Under the pieces are notes generated by a model, which worked only from the letters and a program-made list of their open reading frames with translations, did not search any database and was not told the DNA's origin. From assembly GCA_023428515.1 (NCBI GenBank), contig JAEYXI010000264.1, positions 1 to 8,206 of the forward strand: DNA of 8,206 nt. The letters run 5' to 3'. The position numbers and the translations under genes are program-made. Shown piece by piece: positions 1 to 7,100 of the stretch (its first letter is position 1; every line of letters begins with the position of its first letter). This DNA comes from Pseudomonadota bacterium. Its GTDB lineage: Bacteria > Pseudomonadota > Alphaproteobacteria > Rhizobiales > Rhizobiaceae.

Positions 1-384
1 GGCCTGGCTGGCACAACTTTAATCGTTGGCGTCCGCATCCTCGTCCCTGACGAAACGCGCGCGACATGGCATGGCCGTGGGCGGGCTCCGGCAGGGCAGA
101 CAATCACAGCATGGACGACCTGCGACCACTGCTCGGCGAGAAGCAATCTCTTCCGCTCGAAGGTTTGGGTTCGAGGTCAATGATTTTGTGCCCCAAATTG
201 CGCCCCATTTGGTATCCCAGATCTAGGAAAAACGCAATGAAATCAATGACCGCGGGAACTTACGGTACACAGAAGAAGCACAAGCGCTCGTGCAGGAGCT
301 TAAGCTCAGCGCAAACCCAGGCAGACCTCGCGCAACGGCCCGGCATTGGAAGAATTCCGCAGTCTGCCTAAGCAGGATCCACAC
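1..384. other. Downstream region without a supportable gene
   Basis: No reading frame on either strand has a recognisable product, a good ribosome site or coding-like composition. Composition is lower in G+C (45-53% in the 60-base rows I counted). An 8-base inverted repeat (AGGCAGAC at 319-326, GTCTGCCT at 362-369, 35 bases apart) lies just past the last gene, but it lacks a U-run, so I do not call it a terminator. The plus frame from 26 to 388 is open apart from one TAG at 224-226; its second half reads like a short helical protein piece (YTEEAQALVQELKLSANPGRP), but I recognise no family. Confidence 0.5.
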
Positions 385-978
385 TTAGTAGCCCACCAAA
401 GCGGCTGCCCGGTCGAAGAACGGATAGAAGTGATCTGCAACGATCATTGCCATCAAGATGACGACCACGCCCAGAGCTATCTTGTATCGTGTCCGATATC
501 GATGACGGGCGACTACCTGCCGTTCAACGATTGCTACTTCCCTTTGGATCATCTCGGCAATCGACTTCGCAAGCCCAATCGAAACGTGGGCCTCCAGTGT
601 TTCGAAGGACTCCCTCATCGCGTCAAATTTCGTATGCAGATCAACTACAACCTTGGACACCTCATCATTTGCAGCTTCACGAAACTCGGCGCCTGCCATC
701 TCTCGGGCCGCCCCCGGTTCAGCCACCGACCGGAAGGATGAGGCCGACTCAGAATTCTCTGATGACTGCCTAGTGAGATTGGTCGTTACCGGCGCATGTC
801 CTATGCGGACCGGTCGAGCCTCGGACCGGCCTCCCGCGTTTCGAATTACTCGTTGTTTTCTGTCGGGCTTCGGAGGTTTGTTGCTGTCGTCGCGCTCCTG
901 GGCAACAAGGTCCGTCACGCCAGCGTGAATCGAATTTGTCAGCCTCGACACGAGAGCGGAATTGTTCTCTTCAAGCAT
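385..978 (-). CDS. Uncharacterised coiled-coil protein with C-terminal membrane anchor, last gene of the T1SS operon
   Basis: 197 residues; I do not recognise the family. Residues 1-100 are polar and rich in Ser, Arg and Glu (a probably disordered stretch with DDSNKPPKPDRKQR). Residues ~104-158 form a likely helix or coiled coil (VSKVVVDLHTKFDAMRESFE, AEMIQREVAIVERQ). A basic patch RHRYRTRYK (159-167) precedes one hydrophobic helix (~166-188, ALGVVVILMAMIVADHFYPF), leaving only about ten residues after it. There is no signal peptide. This layout predicts a tail-anchored inner-membrane protein with most of its mass in the cytoplasm. The ATG follows the MFP stop codon without a gap and has a good GAGGGA site, so it belongs to the operon. 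An accessory role in substrate handling, exporter assembly or regulation is possible but only inferred. Its G+C (about 50% in sampled rows) is lower than that of the substrate gene. Confidence 0.75.
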   Translation of the reverse strand: MLEENNSALVSRLTNSIHAGVTDLVAQERDDSNKPPKPDRKQRVIRNAGGRSEARPVRIGHAPVTTNLTRQSSENSESASSFRSVAEPGAAREMAGAEFREAANDEVSKVVVDLHTKFDAMRESFETLEAHVSIGLAKSIAEMIQREVAIVERQVVARHRYRTRYKIALGVVVILMAMIVADHFYPFFDRAAALVGY

Positions 979-2292
979 TCAACTTTCCCTCATCGCATGC
1001 TGGATTTGATCGGCGATTGGCTTGACAAGATAGGACAATATCGAGCGTGTGCCCGTTGAGACGAAAACCTCGACGGGCATGCCGGGACGAAGGTTCTCCG
1101 CCCCAACGATCTTTATGTCCTCTTCGTCGATCCTCAGTCGCGCCACGTAGTAGCTCATTCCGGTGTGCTGGTCGGTTGTAAGGTCGGCAGCGACATCCAT
1201 GACGTCGGCATATAGCTCAGGAGTTGTGCGTCGATCGAGGCCAGTCAGGCGCACGCGAGCCTCCTGATTTTGGGCTACCTGATCGACGTCGTTTGGAGCG
1301 ATCTTGGCTTCGACAATCAATTCGTCGTCCGCTGGAATGATGCTGACCAGCCGCTCCCCTGGCCCAACTATGCCGCCTAGCGTATGCACTTCGAGTTGGT
1401 GCAGGTAGCCACCGATCGGCGCGTATATGTCAAGCCGCTCGAGACGGTCGACGGCAGCGATGCGCTCCTCCTTAAACTTGGCGATTTCGGTCTGCTTCTG
1501 GTCGAGTTCCACCAGCACGGTTTCATAGAATTGTTCGTCTACCTGCGCGAGTTGGAGCTTCGCCTGGCTTATCGCCTGGTGTGCCTCGGCGATCTCGGCA
1601 GCGAGGGACGCCATGCTGCCGAGTAGAGAGGCGTTCTCGCGGCGAATGGCGATGAGCTGGGAATCGACCATCAACCCCTGCTTGTGCAGATGCTCGGCAT
1701 CCTCGATCTGCTCCTTGAGTAGCCCGACGTTGTCCGCAACGGCGGCGCGTTGGGCTTCGAGGGCTATCGCCTTCTCCTCGAACTGACCGACTTGCTCGGT
1801 AAGCTGCGCCTTCTGGCCCTTGAGCGTAGTACGCCGGGAGACGTAGAGCTCTTCCTGACCCTTCATGACAAGCCCGACACGGGGATCGGGCGAGCCGGTC
1901 AGCTCCGCCGGGAACCGGATCGCTGATTGGGCGCCGGCCTGTTCGGCGAGAAGACGTGCTTCTTGCGCCAACAGTTGTTGAAGCTGGGTATCGATGACGC
2001 CGAGGCTTGCCTTCGCCACGGTGCCGTCAAGGCGGAAGAGCAATTGTCCGGATTCTACCGTCTGGCCTTCCTTGACGAGTATCTCGCCGACGATGCCGCC
2101 ATCACGATGCTGCACATGCTTGGCCCGGCCCTGGACGATCACCGTTCCGGACCCCAGCACGGCGCCACCGATCTCGGCATAGGCGGCGGCCGCGCCGAGT
2201 CCGCCAAGCAGCGCCGCGCAGAGCGCGAAGGCGGAAACGATCTGTCGCGACGTCGATCGTGTGATCTTCCGCTCGATATCTTCATACCGCAT
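979..2292 (-). CDS. HlyD/PrtE-family membrane fusion (periplasmic adaptor) protein of type I secretion
   Basis: 437 residues from the ATG at 2292. This start is preferred to the longer open frame (to 2415) because GAGAGGAAG lies at a proper distance upstream (2299-2307) and the extra upstream residues look non-coding. The protein links the ABC exporter to an outer-membrane channel. It has a short cytoplasmic N-terminus, one membrane helix (~18-40), a first lipoyl/barrel half-motif (HVQHRDGGIVGEILVKEGQTV, from ~59), a long helical coiled-coil hairpin (~97-285, with KGQKAQLTEQV and EQIEDAEHLHKQG), a second half-motif (LDIYAPIGGYLHQL, 287-300), a beta-barrel region, and the family-typical end LRPGMPVEVFVSTGTRSILSYLVKPI. 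Its start overlaps the end of the ABC gene (2282-2292), and its stop abuts the next start, so the three genes are translationally coupled. Confidence 0.94.
   Translation of the reverse strand: MRYEDIERKITRSTSRQIVSAFALCAALLGGLGAAAAYAEIGGAVLGSGTVIVQGRAKHVQHRDGGIVGEILVKEGQTVESGQLLFRLDGTVAKASLGVIDTQLQQLLAQEARLLAEQAGAQSAIRFPAELTGSPDPRVGLVMKGQEELYVSRRTTLKGQKAQLTEQVGQFEEKAIALEAQRAAVADNVGLLKEQIEDAEHLHKQGLMVDSQLIAIRRENASLLGSMASLAAEIAEAHQAISQAKLQLAQVDEQFYETVLVELDQKQTEIAKFKEERIAAVDRLERLDIYAPIGGYLHQLEVHTLGGIVGPGERLVSIIPADDELIVEAKIAPNDVDQVAQNQEARVRLTGLDRRTTPELYADVMDVAADLTTDQHTGMSYYVARLRIDEEDIKIVGAENLRPGMPVEVFVSTGTRSILSYLVKPIADQIQHAMRES
986..991 (-). promoter_or_regulatory. Shine-Dalgarno for the tail-anchored protein, inside the MFP gene
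   Basis: GAGGGA lies within the last codons of the MFP gene, seven bases before the ATG at 978. The MFP TGA (981-979) is followed directly by that ATG, so terminating ribosomes can reinitiate. This site supports the 978 start. Confidence 0.65.
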
Positions 2293-4024
2293 GGCGGACT
2301 TCCTCTCTTGCACCCGGCACTGGCAGGACGCTGACATTGCCAAGCACGGCGTCGCGAGGGCCGAACTCCGCCTGCTTGCCGTTCTGCACCACCAGCACGT
2401 GGTTGACGGCCGCAAGCGCGCTGGTGCGATGCGCGATCACGATGACGATGCTGCCGCGCTTGCGCATCTCGAGCAGCGCTTCGGTCAGCGCCCGCTCGCC
2501 TTCCTGGTCGAGATTGGAATTCGGCTCGTCCAAGACCAGCAGGAACGGATTGCCGAAGATCGCGCGCGCCAGCCCGATGCGCTGGCGCTGCCCCGCGGAG
2601 AGGCGCATGCCGCCCTCCCCGACCATGCTGCCATAGCCTTCCGGCAGGCCGGCGATCATCTTATGGATGCCGGCGAGCTTGGCGGCGGCAACGATGTCGA
2701 CCAACTTCGGGTTGGCCGCGAAGCGCGAGATGTTGTCGGCGACGCTACCGTCGAAGAGCTCGACGTCCTGAGGCAGGTAGCCGATCAATCTGCCGCGGTC
2801 CTCGTCCGTCCATTGATCGATGGTCGACCCGTCGAGCCTGACCGAGCCACTGACCGTCGGCCAGACGCCAACCAGTGCACGCGCGAGGCTGGTTTTACCC
2901 GAACCAGAATGGCCGATGATGCCCAGGCCGTCGCCAGCCTTCAGCGCGAAATTCGCGCCCTGGAGGAGCACCACCGGTTCGCCCGGCGCAGTGGTCGCGA
3001 GCTGATCGACCCTCAGTTCCTCGCGCGGCAACGGCAGGCCCGCCGAGCCGCTTTCCTTCGGCACCTGTCGGAGCGTCTCAGCAAGCCGGCCGGATGCCTG
3101 ACGCGCGGCAACGAATGATGGCCATTGTCCGACGGCCTGCTCGATCGGCGCCAATGCGCGCGCCATGATGATGGAGGAGGCGATCATCACGCCGGGCGTG
3201 ATCTCGTGGAAGATCGCGAGATAGGCGCCGAGGCCCAGCATCGCCGACTGCAGGATGAGACGCAGCGTTTTGATCACCGTCGAATAGAAGTTGCTGCGGT
3301 CCGCGGAGATCTGTTGGGCGTCGCAATGCGCGGCGACTTTCTGAACGAACTGTTCCTGGATGCGGCCGAGCATGCCCATTGAGGTGACAACCTCGGCGTT
3401 GCGGCGGGTCGATTCCATGATCTTGGATTGCGCGCCGCTGGCCTTGTTGAGCTCACGCGCCGGCTCCCGGGACGACATCTCGTTCGCAACCACCAGGATG
3501 AAGATCAGCACGCCGCCGCCGAGTGACAGCAGGCCAAGCATCGGGTGGAACAAGAACAGGATGACGAAATAGAGCGGCATGAATGGCAGGTCGAAGATCG
3601 CCGCCGGACCCTGAGAACCGAGGAAGCGCCTAATGGCGTCAACATCGCGGCCGGGCTGCAACGCGCCGGCTTTCTGTCCAGCGACAATCGGCAGGATCGC
3701 ATGCGCGCGCAACGCCGGATCGGAAAGCCTAGTGAACACCCTCATGCTCACGCGCGTTAGCGCCCGGGATCGCAGGAGATCGAGCGCCCAGCTGAAGGCG
3801 TAAAGCGCGAGCGTAATGCCTGCGAGCACCACAAGCGTCGGCACGCTGTTGCTGGCAAGAACCCGGTCGTAGACCTGAAGCATGAAAATCGGGCCGGTCA
3901 GCATCAGCAGATTGATAACAGCGCTGATGATGAAGACCCCGGTGAAGGCGGAGCGGCATGCATCGAGCACGCCTCTCACTGCTGAGATGTCTTTACGCAC
4001 GGACCCTGACCCCAAACCCCGCAT
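2282..4024 (-). CDS. Type I secretion ABC transporter, permease/ATPase (PrtD/PrsD family)
   Basis: 580 residues, the usual length for PrtD-type exporters that fuse a six-helix membrane domain to one ATPase domain; it would act as a dimer in the inner membrane. The N-terminal membrane part (~29-295) includes the family-typical TGPIFMLQVYDRVLASNS near residue 43 and FDLPFMPLYF near 144. The nucleotide-binding domain shows Walker A GHSGSGKT (371-378), the Q-loop glutamine in YLPQD (419), signature LSAGQ (475-479), Walker B LLVLDE (495-500) and switch histidine in IAHR (532). All catalytic residues are present. There is no C39 peptidase domain, so it is not a bacteriocin-type processing exporter. 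An in-frame TAA touches the ATG at 4024, so no earlier start is possible; no clear Shine-Dalgarno precedes it, and GTG at codon 9 is an alternative. It overlaps the MFP gene by 11 bases. It resembles rhizobial PrsD, but orthology cannot be settled here. Confidence 0.95.
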   Translation of the reverse strand: MRGLGSGSVRKDISAVRGVLDACRSAFTGVFIISAVINLLMLTGPIFMLQVYDRVLASNSVPTLVVLAGITLALYAFSWALDLLRSRALTRVSMRVFTRLSDPALRAHAILPIVAGQKAGALQPGRDVDAIRRFLGSQGPAAIFDLPFMPLYFVILFLFHPMLGLLSLGGGVLIFILVVANEMSSREPARELNKASGAQSKIMESTRRNAEVVTSMGMLGRIQEQFVQKVAAHCDAQQISADRSNFYSTVIKTLRLILQSAMLGLGAYLAIFHEITPGVMIASSIIMARALAPIEQAVGQWPSFVAARQASGRLAETLRQVPKESGSAGLPLPREELRVDQLATTAPGEPVVLLQGANFALKAGDGLGIIGHSGSGKTSLARALVGVWPTVSGSVRLDGSTIDQWTDEDRGRLIGYLPQDVELFDGSVADNISRFAANPKLVDIVAAAKLAGIHKMIAGLPEGYGSMVGEGGMRLSAGQRQRIGLARAIFGNPFLLVLDEPNSNLDQEGERALTEALLEMRKRGSIVIVIAHRTSALAAVNHVLVVQNGKQAEFGPRDAVLGNVSVLPVPGAREEVRHAV

Positions 4025-4039
4025 TTACATTTCATTAAG

Positions 4040-4086
4040 CACGCAAGCCCTTGAAGCTCCAAGCATCCACGCAAGTTAACGTTAAG
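4040..4086 (-). promoter_or_regulatory. Leader of the exporter operon with direct repeats and palindromes (possible operator)
   Basis: Within the gap between terminator and ABC gene, the 8-mer CACGCAAG (plus-strand reading) occurs at 4040-4047 and 4068-4075. The two copies bracket a 14-base imperfect palindrome, CTTGAAGCTCCAAG (4050-4063). A perfect 10-base palindrome, TTAACGTTAA, lies at 4076-4085. The symmetry suggests a regulator site or promoter region for the exporter genes, but I find no convincing -35/-10 pair and recognise no regulator motif. Confidence 0.3.
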
Positions 4087-4108
4087 CTCGGGTCTCGGAC
4101 ATGCCCTC

Positions 4109-4144
4109 GAAAACTGCGACCCGGGAGCATACATCCCGGGCCGC
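4109..4144 (-). terminator. Intrinsic terminator after the substrate gene
   Basis: On the minus transcript, seven bases past the substrate stop codon, an 11-bp stem forms between 4144-4134 and 4126-4116 (GCGGCCCGGGA with TCCCGGGTCGC, one G-U pair). It has a 7-base loop and is followed by AGTTTTC. The stem is GC-rich and strong, but the U-run is only four bases, so termination may be partial. It lies between the substrate gene and the exporter genes and would make the substrate transcript more abundant than the exporter transcript. Confidence 0.75.
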
Positions 4145-4150
4145 ACACAC

Positions 4151-7100
4151 TCACACCACCAGATCGTAGCCGTGGATCGGGTCCTGCGGCGGCGGGCCCG
4201 GATCGTCTGGCGTATCATCCGGATCGAGCCAATCCGGCAGATCGTCGAAGAAGTCCGCCATCCTGCTGAAGAACAGGGACATTGGATCGTCCTGCTCGGG
4301 TGCGGCGAAGGTCGATGCGGCGAGCGCTGCCGGTCCTGCCGGCTCCAGCGTGAACGACTCCAGATCCTGCGAACCGCCGTTGAACGTCAGCCGCACGACC
4401 GTGATGCCCGCCGGCAGGTCGACGATCGCGTCCTGCGTATCCTGGAAATTCGTCCAGGTGCCCGTACGCGGCGTGTTCACGGTCACCGTCTCGACATTGC
4501 TGCCGGTGGTGAAGGTCGCCGTCACCGAGCGGTTCGGACCGCCGGCATCGCCGAGCGCCATCGACAGGTTGAAGGCATATGGCCCGGCCTCGGTCACGTT
4601 GACCGTGTACTCCAGCCACTCGCCCGATCCGATCCAACCGATATTGCCGGCCGAGGTCACCTCAACCGCGCTGCCTGCCCGGCCGCCATTGGTGCCGCCC
4701 TGGAGACCTGCAGCGTCGTTGTAGGCGACGCCTTGACCGCCATTGTCGTAGTCGATGCCGTCAATCGTCAGTCCATCGTCGTCGAGCACCGGCGCGGTGC
4801 CGCCGAACGGCGTCTGTCCACTTGGCGCCTGCAGCGTGAACGACGCGAGGTCGAGCACATAGCCGTTCGACGCCAGCGGCCCGTCGAAGGTGAGCCGCAG
4901 CGTCTGGATGCCAGCTGTCAGCGGGATCGAGATCGACGAGGTTTGCGCAAACGCCGCGCTGCCGAAGGAGGAGCCTCCGGCATGGCCGTCGGCGAGCGTC
5001 ACCGTGCCGAGCGCTGTGACACCATTGAGTGATACTGCAATGGTAGCCCCGGTGACCGGCGTCTTGGCGTTTGCCGAGAAGGTGTAGATGCCACTCGTCG
5101 GCACGTTGATCGTGTATTCGACCCACTCGCCGGGCTTGACGTGGCCGATGTCGTTGCCGGTGCCGACAAACTCAACCGCACGGCCCGGACGCAGCGTCGT
5201 ATTGCCGCCATCGAGGCCTGCATTGTCATTGTAGGCGACACCCTGGCCACCTTCGTCGAAGTTCGTGGCATCCACAATGAGCGTACCGTTGGTGAAGCCC
5301 GGCGCGGTGCCGCCGAACGGTGTCTGGGCGGCCGGCGGAGTGTTCGGCATGATGCTGAACGAGCGGAAGTCCTGGCTGCCGCCGTTGAAGGTGACGCGAA
5401 CGATCTGCTCGCCCTCTTCGAGGTTTATCGTGCCGCCGGAGCGGCTCACGAAGGTGGACCAGTTCGCCGTCTGTGGATTGGCGATCGAAGCGCTCGTCGC
5501 ATAGGGCGTCGACTCGCCCGGCCGGTAGAAGCTGATCACTGCCGATCTGCCAGGGCCGTCGCCATTGGCGAGCAGCAGGCTCAGATTGTGCGCCCCGGCG
5601 TTGTCCACATCGATGGTGTATTCCAGCCATTCCCCACCGGCGATCCAGCCGACGTCGCCGGCGGAGGTCGATTCCACCGAGCTGCCCGTGCGGCCGCCAT
5701 TGGTGCCGCCCTGCAGGCCAGCGGCGTCGTTGTAGGCAACGCCCTGGCCACCTTCGTCATACTGGCTGGCATCGATGGTGACGCCATCCGCGTCGACAAC
5801 GAACGGATTTGGCCCGAACGGCTCCTGCCCGTCGCCGGTGCTTGGCGGATCGTATTCGTAGATCGTCACCGCATTGAGCGCCGCATTGTCGATGTCGGCC
5901 GTCGCGTGAATAGTGATCTTGCCGTCGGTGACCGTCACCAAGGCTTCAAAGGCGAGCGGCTTGTCGCCGCCGCCGGCCGTAACGAACGGGTCGAGGTTGT
6001 TGATGACCTGCTGGCCGTTCACGGTGACGTCGAACTGGCGCATTCCCGGCGCATTCCAGTAGGTCTCCTGCGTGTGCAGCACAACTACGTAGGTGCCGTT
6101 CGGAACGGTAATCGCCGCGGTCCAGTTGGTGCCGTCTTCGTAAGTCTTGAAGGCGGAGCCCGCCACCGCGTTTGCGCCGTTCGGGTTGGACGCAACATCG
6201 GTGCCTGCCGCGGCAGTGACCGAGCCGGTGATGGTGACGCGCGGATTGGTCTGTGCCAGCAGCGGCACGCCAAGCACCGGATCGTTGGCTATCGCGCCAC
6301 CGCCGAAATTCACGCCGACGACGAAGTCTCCCTTCTCATTGCCGCCGCCGGGCGGGTTCGAGTTGGGATCGAAGAAGTTGACTGTCCCGTCCCCGTCTGC
6401 GTCGTTCTGCAGCGCGTCGTTGATTCCGTCGTTGTTGGCGTCTTCAGCCGCGGTCAGTTCGTACGGCTTGACGTTTTTAACGACGAACATGTGGTCGTTG
6501 TAGTCGTAGTTGCCGGCGCCGGGATAATCCTGGATACCGATATAGGTGCCTTCGATCACGTTGCCGTCGGCGTCGAGCGCCTGGAAGAAGCGGACAAGGT
6601 GACCCTCGTTGTTGTCAACGAGGTTGCCAAAATTCGGATCGATCTCGTTGGCCTCCGGGTCGGTCCAGGACGCGTAGGTGGGACGGCCGTCGACCGAGAT
6701 ATAGAGTCCGAACGGAGTACTCTGGTTGATCGTGCCGCGAGCGACGCCCGTTCCCGCGCCCGAGCCCGCGACATGCGGATTCGGGGACACGGTCTGGTAG
6801 TCCTGGTCGTCCTGCGCGAACAGGTTGGTGACTGTGCTGGAATTCAGGCCGTGGAAGCCCAGCCGCGCCACATTGTTCTGCTGCAGGAAGGCCGCCATCT
6901 GGATGACCTCAACCGGCCGTGCGTTGTCGAGGCGCTGCATGTAGGGCATCAGCACCTCGTCGCCGATCGTCTCGACGGCGCCGCCGCCGGCAAGTTCGCC
7001 CTGCGCCATGTCAGTGCCATAGCCAAAAGCCTCGACGATCTGCTCGACCGTCGGCTCGGAGCCGTTTTCGGAGAACTCCTGCGCGAGGCCGGCAAGTTGG

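Noticed and set aside
319..369. Inverted repeat after the last gene as terminator
   Set aside because: Only 8 bp with a 35-base loop and no U-run on the minus transcript.
66..371. 101-codon plus-strand frame in the left flank
   Set aside because: No ribosome site, no recognisable motif, and a competing frame over the same bases is equally open.
2293..2415. Upstream extension of the MFP gene (start at 2415)
   Set aside because: The extra 41 residues overlap the ABC coding region, do not look like an MFP N-terminus, and the ATG at 2292 has a proper Shine-Dalgarno.
2261..3118. Plus-strand open frame of 285 codons opposite the ABC and MFP genes
   Set aside because: It lies antisense to the ATPase domain, whose Walker and signature motifs fix the coding strand. 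No ribosome site or family is recognisable.
3976..4218. 80-codon minus-strand frame across the gap between substrate and ABC genes
   Set aside because: It spans the terminator hairpin and ends inside the ABC gene in another frame. Its translation is Arg/Cys-rich with no similarity I know.
4340..5815. GGQGVAYND repeats as RTX nonapeptides
   Set aside because: They occur once per ~165 residues within a CBM6 core and lack the tandem GGxGxDxxx periodicity of RTX beta-rolls.
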